Shown piece after piece: positions 1 to 7,533 of a stretch of DNA of 18,206 nucleotides (positions are counted from its first letter, which is position 1; each line of letters begins with the position of its first letter). The stretch spans positions 1 to 18,206 of the forward strand of contig CAKOID010000015.1 of NCBI GenBank assembly GCA_934086355.1, read 5' to 3'. The notes under the pieces were generated by a model, which ran no database searches, was not told where the DNA came from, and was given only the letters and a program-made list of their open reading frames with translations. The position numbers and the translations under genes were made by a program. The DNA comes from an uncultured Bacilli bacterium (lineage in GTDB: Bacteria; Bacillota_I; Bacilli_A; RF39; UBA660).

Positions 1-1365
1 ACACATACATATACATTTACTTTTACGTATAAAGATACTGGAACAGATCAAAGTATAGATATGAATAAAGAGTTAAGCGCGAAAATACAAATATTTGGAA
101 AAAATAGTAACAACGAATATTTTCCATATGAAGAAGGCACTTTAGCTTATAACATAATAAATAATGGTGCTAATATTCAATACACAAAAGTTACAGGAGA
201 ATTTGAAAGTGGTACGTGTGGTTCAGATCTAGAAACATGTTTAAAAAATGTAGCAGCCGGTTGTCCTGGTACTTGTTATAAAGAAGGTACAGAGAAAACT
301 ACGACAACAAAATATATTAGCAAAAAAATAAAAAGTAGTATAAATATAGAAACTATAGCTACTGGGGATTCTTGGAATGAAGAAGTGCAAGATTTAACTA
401 ATGATGGCGTTTTTGTTACAAATGACGATTCAGGAAATTCTTATATTTATAGAGGACCAATTATTAACAATTATATTAATTTTGCAGAAATGTGTTGGAA
501 AATTGTTAGAATACAAGGTGATGGAAGTGTTAAATTAATACTTGAAGATCAGGATGAAACATGTGCAAATACAATGGATGGAGATTGGAACGTTAAAACT
601 ACGAATGGTAATTTTGGATATACTGAATATGCCGAAAATACTTTAACGGCGTCAGATGGCACAAAAAATTCAAACACAAAATATTTAATGAACTATTTGA
701 ATGGTGGAACAAATAGTGACAAATCAATGGCAACGGCATTTAAAAGTTTTCAAACAACATTAAATACAAAAATAGCAAAAAGTTATAAAAATAAAACAAT
801 AAGTGATTACTTAAAATCAGGGGATTGGTGCTTAGATGATGTTGCATATGCGAAAAGTAACGATAATTCTACACCGTTAACGGCACAGGAAATATCTGAC
901 AAAAAAGTTAAAGGCGAAAGTTTTTACTACGATTCATATGTTCGCCTTGTAGGAAAAACAAGCAAAGAGCCAACTTTAAAATGTAATGGAAATAGTATGA
1001 TGCAATTTGGAGATAATATCACTCCTATGTATGTTGGTACATTAACAGCAGATGAAATAGTATATGCTGGAGGAAATTTTGATTCTCCAAATAATAATTA
1101 TTATTTGTACAACAATATTAAGAAATACTTTCTTACTTTATCTCCATCCGGTTTTAGAAATCAAGGCGGTTTTACAGGTTTAAGTGATAGAGATTATGTT
1201 ATTTCAGTGGATATTAGCGGTAAAATTGATATCGGTTCTGGAAGTATTGTAGGATCAGTTAGTGGCGGGGGATTTGATGCTTTTCGACCTGCAATTCAAC
1301 TTAAATCAGATGTACAAATTTCAAAAGGAAATGGAACTATAGAAAATCCATACACAGTAAAATAA
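1..1365 (+). CDS. Secreted/surface protein, 5'-truncated by window edge
   Basis: The reading frame is open from base 1 with no stop before the first ATG at 61, so the gene almost certainly starts upstream and the ATG is internal. At least 455 residues are present. They are rich in Thr, Ser, Asn and Gly with several Cys, and there is no membrane segment in the visible part, as expected for an extracellular domain. A module from about residue 150 to the end (counting from base 1) begins with an NNYINF...CWKIVRI...GSVKLI pattern and finishes with RPAIQLKSDVQI...G.GT..NPYTV. The protein encoded at 13929 shows the same opening and closing pattern, where it sits behind a type IV pilin N-terminus. 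This one may therefore also be a pilin-linked surface protein, but its N-terminus is outside the window. No enzymatic motif is recognised. A terminator follows directly. Confidence 0.75.
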   Translation, partial: THTYTFTFTYKDTGTDQSIDMNKELSAKIQIFGKNSNNEYFPYEEGTLAYNIINNGANIQYTKVTGEFESGTCGSDLETCLKNVAAGCPGTCYKEGTEKTTTTKYISKKIKSSINIETIATGDSWNEEVQDLTNDGVFVTNDDSGNSYIYRGPIINNYINFAEMCWKIVRIQGDGSVKLILEDQDETCANTMDGDWNVKTTNGNFGYTEYAENTLTASDGTKNSNTKYLMNYLNGGTNSDKSMATAFKSFQTTLNTKIAKSYKNKTISDYLKSGDWCLDDVAYAKSNDNSTPLTAQEISDKKVKGESFYYDSYVRLVGKTSKEPTLKCNGNSMMQFGDNITPMYVGTLTADEIVYAGGNFDSPNNNYYLYNNIKKYFLTLSPSGFRNQGGFTGLSDRDYVISVDISGKIDIGSGSIVGSVSGGGFDAFRPAIQLKSDVQISKGNGTIENPYTVK

Positions 1366-1379
1366 AACTTATAAATGAT

Positions 1380-1406
1380 AAAGTACTGAATTAATAGTAC
1401 TTTTTT
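1380..1406 (+). terminator. Rho-independent terminator with AAAGTACT stem
   Basis: An 8-bp perfect stem AAAGTACT/AGTACTTT with an 8-nt loop runs straight into a T tract. It lies 15 bp after the stop of the left-edge gene and ahead of the rnc promoter. The same stem word occurs in two other terminators of this window. Confidence 0.8.
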
Positions 1407-1467
1407 AATTTTTTATCGCATTATATACCATTAATAGGCAAAAAATGTAGATTTTTCTTAATAAATT

Positions 1468-1476
1468 TGATACTAT
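1468..1476 (+). promoter_or_regulatory. Extended -10 promoter for rnc-smc
   Basis: TGATACTAT is a TGn plus -10 (TACTAT) element ending 18 bp before the rnc ATG. There is no good -35 match upstream. It gives a very short leader containing the GGTGA ribosome binding site at 1483-1487. The same nine bases precede the gene at 5174. Confidence 0.5.
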
Positions 1477-1494
1477 TTATATGGTGAAGACAAT

Positions 1495-2139
1495 ATGAAA
1501 TTTTTAAGAGAACTTGGAATAGATATAAAAAATAAAGAATTATTATATACGGCTTTAACTCACACTAGTTATGCAAATGAAAATAATTGTGAAAGTTATG
1601 AAAGATTAGAATACTTAGGAGATGCAGTACTAGAACTAATTATGAGTGAATATTTTTATTTAAATACTAAATATAATGAAGGCGATATGAGTAAAATAAG
1701 AGCTAGTTATGTATGTGAATCTGCATTATATGAATATGCAAAACATATTAATTTAATACCATATATCAAAGTAGGTCATGGAATACATACTGAAAATGAA
1801 ACAATCATTGCTGATATATTTGAAGCAGTTCTTGCAGTTATATATTTAGATAAAGGTTATGATGTAGCAAAAGATTATATATATAAGATTGTAATTCCAT
1901 ACGTTGAAGAAGAAAGAGTATTTTTAAGTGATTATAAATCTCACTTACAAGAAATGGTACAAACAGAAAAAAAATCTTTAGAATATGTTTTAGTTAGTGA
2001 AAAAGGACCTAGTCATGATAAAACATTTACAGTTAATGTATTAGTAGATAATATTGTCTTTGGAACTGGGATAGGTAAAAATAAAAAACAAGCAGAACAA
2101 AACGCTGCTAGAGACGCAATAAAAAAGGTGGCAAAATAA
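1495..2139 (+). CDS. rnc: Ribonuclease III
   Basis: This double-strand-specific endoribonuclease processes rRNA precursors and structured RNAs in the cytoplasm. The 214-residue protein has both expected domains. The nuclease domain (about 1-140) carries the signature ERLEYLGDAVLEL at residues 36-48, with metal-binding acidic residues E39, D43, D107 and E110 in the usual positions (ADIFEAV around 106-111). The C-terminal double-stranded-RNA-binding domain (about 147-214) runs from YKSHLQE to a lysine-rich KQAEQNAARDAI end. Length is normal to slightly short for the family. The ATG at 1495 follows GGTGA with suitable spacing. The stop codon directly abuts the smc ATG, so the two genes are translationally linked, a common Firmicutes arrangement. 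Identification is secure. Confidence 0.97.
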   Translation: MKFLRELGIDIKNKELLYTALTHTSYANENNCESYERLEYLGDAVLELIMSEYFYLNTKYNEGDMSKIRASYVCESALYEYAKHINLIPYIKVGHGIHTENETIIADIFEAVLAVIYLDKGYDVAKDYIYKIVIPYVEEERVFLSDYKSHLQEMVQTEKKSLEYVLVSEKGPSHDKTFTVNVLVDNIVFGTGIGKNKKQAEQNAARDAIKKVAK

Positions 2140-5085
2140 ATGAAGTTATTAAGTATTAAAGCACATGGTTTTAAATCGTTTGCAGATAAAATAGAAATAA
2201 ATCTAGTAGGAGGAATAACAGGAATAGTTGGACCAAATGGTAGTGGTAAATCAAATATAGTAGATGCAGTAAAATGGGTATTAGGTGAACAATCAATAAA
2301 AAACTTACGTGGTCAAGAGCACATGACTGATGTAATATTTAGTGGTAGTAAATCTAGACGTCCTATGACTCGTGCATGGGTAAGTTTAACATTTGATAAC
2401 ACAGACCACTATTTAAAAAGCGATTTTGATATATTAGAAATAAAAAGAGTTGTATACAGTACTGGAGAAAACGAATACTTCATAAATAATACAAAAGTAA
2501 GATTAAAAGATATCACTGAATTATTTATAGATAGTGGAAGTAGTACTAATTCATTCAGTATTATATCTCAAGGTAAGATAAGCGAAATATTAAGTGGTAA
2601 AGTAAGTGATAGAAGAGCCATTATAGAAGAAGCAGCTGGCGTATTAAAATATAAAAAACATAAAGAAGAAACATTAAGAAAAATAGATAAAGCAAATGAA
2701 AATATAGAAAAAGTTAATTTAGTTATAAGAGAATTAGAAACTCAATTAGAACCATTAAAAATAGAAAAAGATAATGCAATTAAATATAAAAGATTAAAAA
2801 ATGAACATGATGAACTAGATATAATATTAACTGGAATTGATTTAAAAAATAGTGAAGAATTAATAAAAACATTAAAAAATGATATAAATAAATTAAACGA
2901 AGAAATAAATAGTATAGATAGTACTACATTAAGTGATTCATCTAAAGTAGAAAAATTAAAATTAGATAACATAAATATAGATAATAAAATAAATGAATTA
3001 CAAGAAAAATTAATAAAGTTAAATAAAGAAATAAGTGAAGTAGAAAGAGATAGACAAGTTACTATAGAACGTAAAAAATTTGAAGTAGATGATATTCGTT
3101 TACAAGATAATATATTAGTATTAACAGAAAAAAAATTAGATATAGAAAAAAATATAAATGTTATAGAACACGAATTAAGTGAACTTGATATAGACAAAAA
3201 TAATATATCAGATAAGTTAAATGATATTAAAAATAATTTAAAAATAAAAGAACAAGAAAAAGAAGAACTACAAAATAAACTAAATAATAAAAATATTAAT
3301 ATATTAAAAACTAAAAATAAAATAAATATATTAGAAAATAATATTTTAAATTCATTAACTATACCATCTAGTGTAAAAAATATATTAAATAGTAGAAGTT
3401 TAAAAGGTATACATAATATAGTTGGTAATATAATTTCATCTGATATAAAATACAAAGATGCTATTAATATAGCATTAGGCTATAATGCTAATGTAGTTAT
3501 AGTAGATGATGAAACATGTGCAAAACGTGCTATAGAATATTTAAAAGATAATAAGTTAGGTAGATGTACATTTTATCCATTAAATATAATAAAACCTAAA
3601 TTTGTTGCTAACGATATATTGGATGAAATAAAAGATATAAAAGGTTATATTAATACGTTAGATAATTTATTAGAATATGATAATAAATATAATAATATAA
3701 TTAAAAATTTATTAGGTAATATTATAGTAGTAGATAATATTGATACTATGAATTTAATTGGTAAAAAAATTAAATATTCTTATAGAATAGTAACATTAGA
3801 AGGAGATATATTACATACCGGAGGAAGTTTAACTGGTGGTAGTATTAAACAAACTAATAATGTATTATTAGATAAGTATGAATTAGAAACTAATAAAAAT
3901 GAATTAAAAGTTTTAGAAAGAGATATTGCTATCTTAAATGATAAACTTGATAAACTAAATATATCTATAAACGAATTATCTAATAATAAAATAATATATT
4001 TAGATAATTATAATAATGTAATAAATAAGATAGATATTAAAAATAAAGATAAAGATAATTTATTGAAAGAACAAACTAATATTAATAATGAAATTAATGG
4101 TAATGAAAATATATTAAATAATAGTATAGATAATACACTAGATGAATTATTAAATAGATATTATAAATTAAATAGTGATAAAGAAATATTAGAAAGTGAT
4201 ATTAATAAATTAAAAATTGATAAAAATGATATACTTGCTAGCATATCTGAATTAGAAATAAATAATAAAAAGATAAATAGTAATTATAATAAATTAATTA
4301 ATAGTTTAAAAGATAAAGAAATAGAATTAAGTAGATATGAAATAAAAATGGATAATAACTTAATTAAGTTAAATGAAGAATATAAAATAACTTATGATTA
4401 TATATTAGAAAATTATGATTTAAATGTAGATAGTAAATCTAGTAGTAGTAAATTAAATACTATAAAAAGAGAATTATCTCTTTTACCTAATATAAATTTA
4501 GGAAGTATAGAAGAATTTGATAGAATTAACGAAAGATTTGAATTTTTAACAAATCAAAAATTAGATTTAGTAGAATCAATAAATAATCTAATGGAAGTAA
4601 TTAATGAATTAGATGAAACTATGAAAGAAAAGTTTACTGAAACATTTAACAAAGTTAATATAGAATTTAATAAAGTATTTAAAAAATTATTTAAAGGTGG
4701 GCTAGGTGAATTACATTTAACAGAACCAAATGATATATTAAATACTGGAGTAGATATTACTGCATGTCCTCCAGGGAAAACTCTTAAAAGTATTAATTTA
4801 CTTTCTGGTGGAGAAAAAACTTTGACAGCAATAGCATTATTATTTGCAATACTTAATATTAGATATGTACCATTTTGTATATTAGATGAAGTAGAGGCAG
4901 CACTAGACGAAGCAAACGTTGATATGTTTGGTAACTATATAAAAGAATATGAAAATAAGACAGAATTTATAATAATTACGCATAAAAAACGTACTATGGA
5001 GTACGCTAATACACTTTATGGTATAACAATGCAAGAAAGTGGTATATCTAAATTAGTTAGTGTAAAGTTAGATGATATAAAATAA
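2140..5085 (+). CDS. smc: Chromosome segregation protein SMC (short-arm form)
   Basis: This is the ATPase of the bacterial condensin (SMC-ScpAB), which compacts and resolves newly replicated chromosomes. All SMC landmarks are visible. The Walker A GPNGSGKS is at residues 31-38. A long Asn/Lys/Ile/Glu-rich coiled coil follows, then a hinge at about 407-570 with the typical GG-rich end (TGGSLTGGS), and a second coil. The ABC signature LLSGGEK is near 887-893 and Walker B CILDEVEAALDEAN near 913-926. The protein has 981 residues against about 1,180 in Bacillus, and the loss is in the coiled-coil arms, not in the head or hinge. The start abuts the rnc stop, with AAGGTGG upstream inside rnc as ribosome binding site. 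The usual next gene, ftsY, is absent here. Confidence 0.97.
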   Translation: MKLLSIKAHGFKSFADKIEINLVGGITGIVGPNGSGKSNIVDAVKWVLGEQSIKNLRGQEHMTDVIFSGSKSRRPMTRAWVSLTFDNTDHYLKSDFDILEIKRVVYSTGENEYFINNTKVRLKDITELFIDSGSSTNSFSIISQGKISEILSGKVSDRRAIIEEAAGVLKYKKHKEETLRKIDKANENIEKVNLVIRELETQLEPLKIEKDNAIKYKRLKNEHDELDIILTGIDLKNSEELIKTLKNDINKLNEEINSIDSTTLSDSSKVEKLKLDNINIDNKINELQEKLIKLNKEISEVERDRQVTIERKKFEVDDIRLQDNILVLTEKKLDIEKNINVIEHELSELDIDKNNISDKLNDIKNNLKIKEQEKEELQNKLNNKNINILKTKNKINILENNILNSLTIPSSVKNILNSRSLKGIHNIVGNIISSDIKYKDAINIALGYNANVVIVDDETCAKRAIEYLKDNKLGRCTFYPLNIIKPKFVANDILDEIKDIKGYINTLDNLLEYDNKYNNIIKNLLGNIIVVDNIDTMNLIGKKIKYSYRIVTLEGDILHTGGSLTGGSIKQTNNVLLDKYELETNKNELKVLERDIAILNDKLDKLNISINELSNNKIIYLDNYNNVINKIDIKNKDKDNLLKEQTNINNEINGNENILNNSIDNTLDELLNRYYKLNSDKEILESDINKLKIDKNDILASISELEINNKKINSNYNKLINSLKDKEIELSRYEIKMDNNLIKLNEEYKITYDYILENYDLNVDSKSSSSKLNTIKRELSLLPNINLGSIEEFDRINERFEFLTNQKLDLVESINNLMEVINELDETMKEKFTETFNKVNIEFNKVFKKLFKGGLGELHLTEPNDILNTGVDITACPPGKTLKSINLLSGGEKTLTAIALLFAILNIRYVPFCILDEVEAALDEANVDMFGNYIKEYENKTEFIIITHKKRTMEYANTLYGITMQESGISKLVSVKLDDIK

Positions 5086-5124
5086 TAACATTAATAAAAT
5101 CTTTGGAGTATTTAATTTAAATTA

Positions 5125-5133
5125 TGATACTAT
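5125..5133 (+). promoter_or_regulatory. Extended -10 promoter for the 5174 gene
   Basis: TGATACTAT lies about 40 bp before the ATG and is identical to the element upstream of rnc. It suggests that the next gene has its own promoter. No convincing -35 is seen. Confidence 0.45.
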
Positions 5134-5173
5134 AAAAGTGTAGGAATATAATTATATTTTAGGAGGAAAGTAT

Positions 5174-5977
5174 ATGAATAAAAATACTTATCTATTTAGT
5201 GAAATTATTATTGGTTTAAGAGATGAATACTTAAAAAATCAAAAATTGTTAAATGAATTAGATAAATATATAAAAATTTCAGATGATAAAATGTGTAAGT
5301 ATATATTTTGTAAAACTTCACCATACAGTCATTCTAACGAAATATTTATGTTTATACTAAAAGAACAAAACAAATTAGAAAAAATTTTAAATTATATTGG
5401 TTATAGGTTTTTAAGTGCACCATGTCATTATACATCGCCACTCTATTTATTAAAAAAAGAAAATGATATGTATAATTTTAAATTTGTTAATAATACACTA
5501 CCAAAAAATAACAAATATAATATTGAGGTTATTAATAAAAAAGAAGTTTCAGAAATCGCAGATGAAATAAATAACTCATTATTAATGCAAACAAAATGTA
5601 TATTTGAACCGATATCCAAATTTCAGTCATTATCAATAACTTTGCGAGGTATCGATTTGATAGGAAACTTTGAAGATTTGAATATTGATAGTTCTTACAT
5701 ACACTATAATTCTAATAAGGATACTATAGCAGTATGTCCTGGTGTTAAACCTGGAATATTCTTAATAGACAAATATTTAAAAACTAGGATACCTAAAGAA
5801 ATTATTCCTGAAGAATATAGAAAGATAATTGATGATAATTTAGAAAAACATTATAATTTTAATTTTGATGTATTTGATATAGGTTGCCCTTTAAATAAAA
5901 AAACAGAACTTTCAATAAATGAAGTGAATAATAAAATAGTATTACAAAAGAAAAAAACTCTTAAATTTTATGAGTAA
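5174..5977 (+). CDS. Uncharacterised soluble protein, 267 aa
   Basis: I do not recognise this protein. It begins with an ATG 7 bp after a perfect AGGAGG (5161-5166), the strongest ribosome binding site in this part of the window, and its codon use matches its neighbours, so it is very likely a real gene. It has no signal peptide and no membrane segment. Visible features are scattered Cys and His (for example CKYIFCKTSPYSH near residues 40-53 and SAPCHY near 81-86), a VCPGVKPGIF motif near 187-196, and a late DIGCPLN. The C-terminal third is Lys/Asn-rich. It has its own putative promoter and a shared bidirectional terminator, so it is probably monocistronic. It occupies the place where ftsY often follows smc but has none of the GTPase motifs of FtsY. 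Confidence 0.85.
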   Translation: MNKNTYLFSEIIIGLRDEYLKNQKLLNELDKYIKISDDKMCKYIFCKTSPYSHSNEIFMFILKEQNKLEKILNYIGYRFLSAPCHYTSPLYLLKKENDMYNFKFVNNTLPKNNKYNIEVINKKEVSEIADEINNSLLMQTKCIFEPISKFQSLSITLRGIDLIGNFEDLNIDSSYIHYNSNKDTIAVCPGVKPGIFLIDKYLKTRIPKEIIPEEYRKIIDDNLEKHYNFNFDVFDIGCPLNKKTELSINEVNNKIVLQKKKTLKFYE

Positions 5978-6014
5978 AAAATTATTTTTAATATTTGGTT
6001 AGTATTATAAAAAT

Positions 6015-6046
6015 AAAGTACTATAATTTTGTAGTACTTTTATTAA
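6015..6046. terminator. Bidirectional terminator between convergent genes
   Basis: A 9-bp perfect stem AAAGTACTA/TAGTACTTT (6015-6023 with 6032-6040) is flanked by T-rich sequence on both strands. It serves the 5174 gene on the plus strand and the minus-strand pair at 6021-6784. The stop codon of the minus-strand gene lies inside the stem. It repeats the stem word of the terminator at 1380. Confidence 0.8.
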
Positions 6047-6392
6047 TTTTCTTATTTATTCCCATCATAGAACCAAATACAGTACTAATAACTAGAATAA
6101 CATAATATATAAGAGTATTTATATTTAATTTATATCTAAAAATTAAGCTTATTATCAATAATATTAGAATAGATATAATTGACAATAATAATCCATTTAA
6201 ATAACCGTTTTTCTCTGTTTTCTTACCTAATATAAGTCCTATAATAAACATTAGTATTGCTCCAACGATAATTACAATAATTCTATTAGTTTCTAATTTA
6301 AATAAATTAAATATAGTTAAGAAAATTGGTATTATTACTATAGAAGATAAGAAAACTATTAATGATTTTATATATTTATAAAAAAAATTCAT
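6021..6392 (-). CDS. Small four-helix membrane protein, TIGR04086/YrzE-like
   Basis: A very hydrophobic protein of 123 residues with four predicted membrane helices in two hairpins. A GxxxGKKTEKNGYLNG stretch sits between helices 2 and 3, and a short basic tail follows a GSMMGIN motif. This pattern resembles the Firmicutes family TIGR04086 (B. subtilis YrzE), whose function is unknown to me. I place the start at the ATG ending at 6392, because AGGTGA (6398-6403) lies 5 bp upstream. An in-frame GTG at 6401 would add three residues but overlaps that ribosome binding site. The gene lies downstream of the YigZ-like gene on the same strand, about 40 bp away, so the two are probably cotranscribed. 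The family call is moderately sure; the membrane nature is clear. Confidence 0.8.
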   Translation of the reverse strand: MNFFYKYIKSLIVFLSSIVIIPIFLTIFNLFKLETNRIIVIIVGAILMFIIGLILGKKTEKNGYLNGLLLSIISILILLIISLIFRYKLNINTLIYYVILVISTVFGSMMGINKKINKSTTKL

Positions 6393-6433
6393 ATCATTCA
6401 CCTAATAAATGTTATGAATTAATTATTATTTTA

Positions 6434-6784
6434 TTACTTATTAATTAGCATATTTGCAACTTTACTATAACTTCTAAGTAGTAGACCTGCACCTAATTTA
6501 ACTCCACCAAAATATCTAACAATAATTATTAAATGATTATTTAAATTATTTCTTTCAAGAACATTTAATATTGGTGTACCACAAGTACCACTAGGTTCTT
6601 TATCATCAGTTTTTTTAGCAATATTATTATATTTATAAGCATATGGAAAATGCTTTGCTTTCTTGTGTTCTTTTTTTAAATTATCAATTATTATATTTAC
6701 TTCATTAACATCATCTATTTCATATAAATAAGATATAAATTTACTTTTTTTAATTTCTAAATTACAAGTATTTATTAATTTCAC
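6434..6784 (-). CDS. yigZ: YigZ/IMPACT family protein, single-domain form
   Basis: The protein matches the N-terminal domain of the YigZ/IMPACT (UPF0029) family, a ribosomal-S5-like fold of uncertain cellular role linked to translation control in eukaryotes. Diagnostic segments are KKSKFISYL near the start, KHFPYAY, DDKEPSGTCGTPIL and RYFGGVKLGAGLL. Only about 116 residues are present, against roughly 200 in standard YigZ. The C-terminal ferredoxin-like domain (DUF1949) is missing, and the protein ends soon after YSKVANMLINK. I chose the GTG at 6784, which has GGTGA 5 bp upstream. The ATG ending at 6796 has no ribosome binding site. The gene is transcribed divergently from the T-box operon. 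Confidence 0.88.
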   Translation of the reverse strand: MKLINTCNLEIKKSKFISYLYEIDDVNEVNIIIDNLKKEHKKAKHFPYAYKYNNIAKKTDDKEPSGTCGTPILNVLERNNLNNHLIIIVRYFGGVKLGAGLLLRSYSKVANMLINK

Positions 6785-6800
6785 GTAAATCACCATAAAT

Positions 6801-6809
6801 AATATAACA
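6801..6809 (-). promoter_or_regulatory. Extended -10 promoter for the minus-strand pair
   Basis: Read on the minus strand, TGTTATATT forms TGn plus TATATT about 16 bp before the chosen GTG start of the YigZ-like gene. The -35 is poor. Its position favours the GTG start over the upstream ATG, which would be nearly leaderless. Confidence 0.4.
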
Positions 6810-6816
6810 TAAATAC

Positions 6817-6845
6817 TTGATAAATGTAAAAAAATATATTAAAAT
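6817..6845 (+). promoter_or_regulatory. Promoter of the T-box/glyS operon
   Basis: TTGATA at 6817-6822 and TAAAAT at 6840-6845 are separated by exactly 17 bp. The predicted start near 6852 leaves only about 54 nt before the T-box motif. Confidence 0.6.
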
Positions 6846-6851
6846 TATTTT

Positions 6852-6952
6852 GTAAGTGATGACAGATGTGGAATATCTAGAGCTATGAAGTAAAGAGACC
6901 AAAGTAGGGTGGAACAGCGATTATATTCGCCCCTATATCTTTAGTCTTTTTT
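6852..6952 (+). promoter_or_regulatory. Glycine-type T-box leader with reduced stem I
   Basis: The T-box sequence AGGGTGGAACAGCG at 6906-6919 differs from the consensus AGGGUGGNACCGCG at one base. It can fold as a classical antiterminator: AGGG (6906-6909) with CCCT (6931-6934) and GCG (6917-6919) with CGC (6928-6930), leaving the 7-nt bulge TGGAACA that receives the uncharged tRNA 3' end. The TGGA in the bulge is complementary to UCCA, matching the U73 discriminator of tRNA-Gly. The competing terminator pairs AGAC, AAAG and TAGGG (6896-6909) with CCCTA, CTTT and GTCT (6931-6947), followed by T6. Uncharged tRNA-Gly should therefore stabilise readthrough into the LOG-like gene and glyS. Upstream there is room only for one small hairpin (about 6859-6886) whose loop shows GGA, a Gly codon, instead of the usual long stem I. 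Confidence 0.85.
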
Positions 6953-6987
6953 ATATATAAAAAGAGTATAATTAAGAGGTGATTAAT

Positions 6988-7530
6988 TTGAAAGTTTTTA
7001 TAGCTAGTGCATATAGCACAAAATTAGAAGAATATTTAACTCTTGCTAAAGATGTATCAGAGGTTTTTGCAAGTAGAAATTTTGATTTATTATTTGGAGC
7101 TGCAAATGAATCTATGATGGGAGCTTGCTATAAAGCATTTATAAAACATAATAGAAAAGTATACGCTTGTACAGTTCCTAAATATGAAAGAGATTTTAAA
7201 AAAATTCCAAAAGCAAAATGTATTAGAGTAAAAGATACTTTATTAAGATTTAAAAAGTTATATTTTGGTAGTGATTATACCGTAATATTACCTGGTGGAA
7301 TAGGGACACTTGCTGAATTTACATGTGCTTTAGAAGAATATAGAGCAAGTTTAGGTAATAAAAAGATAATTTTAGTTAACTATAATGGATTTTATGATAA
7401 AATAATTAAGTGGATGAAAGAAAATATTGATACTGGATTTATATCTATTGATTTATTTGAACAATTTATTATAGTAAAAAAAGTAAGTGAGATAGAAAAA
7501 ATATTAGATGAAGATTTGAAGGAGATGTAA
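6988..7530 (+). CDS. LOG family protein (lysine-decarboxylase-like fold)
   Basis: The 180-residue Rossmann-like protein has the PGGIGTLAE motif (about residues 95-103) that defines the LOG/TIGR00730 family. Members with known activity are nucleotide 5'-monophosphate phosphoribohydrolases that release a base from a nucleoside monophosphate. Many bacterial members have no proven substrate. A further expected feature is the GAANESMMGACYKAF region, matching the family's G..GLMG.....A segment. I chose the TTG at 6988, because AGAGGTGAT (6975-6983) lies 5 bp upstream. A GTG at 6979 falls inside that ribosome binding site. The gene is the first after the T-box terminator and lies 3 bp ahead of glyS, so its expression should rise when tRNA-Gly is uncharged. 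The reason for the pairing is not obvious from sequence. Confidence 0.85.
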   Translation: MKVFIASAYSTKLEEYLTLAKDVSEVFASRNFDLLFGAANESMMGACYKAFIKHNRKVYACTVPKYERDFKKIPKAKCIRVKDTLLRFKKLYFGSDYTVILPGGIGTLAEFTCALEEYRASLGNKKIILVNYNGFYDKIIKWMKENIDTGFISIDLFEQFIIVKKVSEIEKILDEDLKEM

Positions 7531-7533
7531 TAT

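Noticed and set aside
2742..3455. Long minus-strand ORF of 237 codons inside smc
   Set aside because: It is antisense to the coiled-coil part of a secure gene. Its Phe/Ser/Ile/Leu-rich composition is the expected reverse of an AT-rich Lys/Asn/Glu coil.
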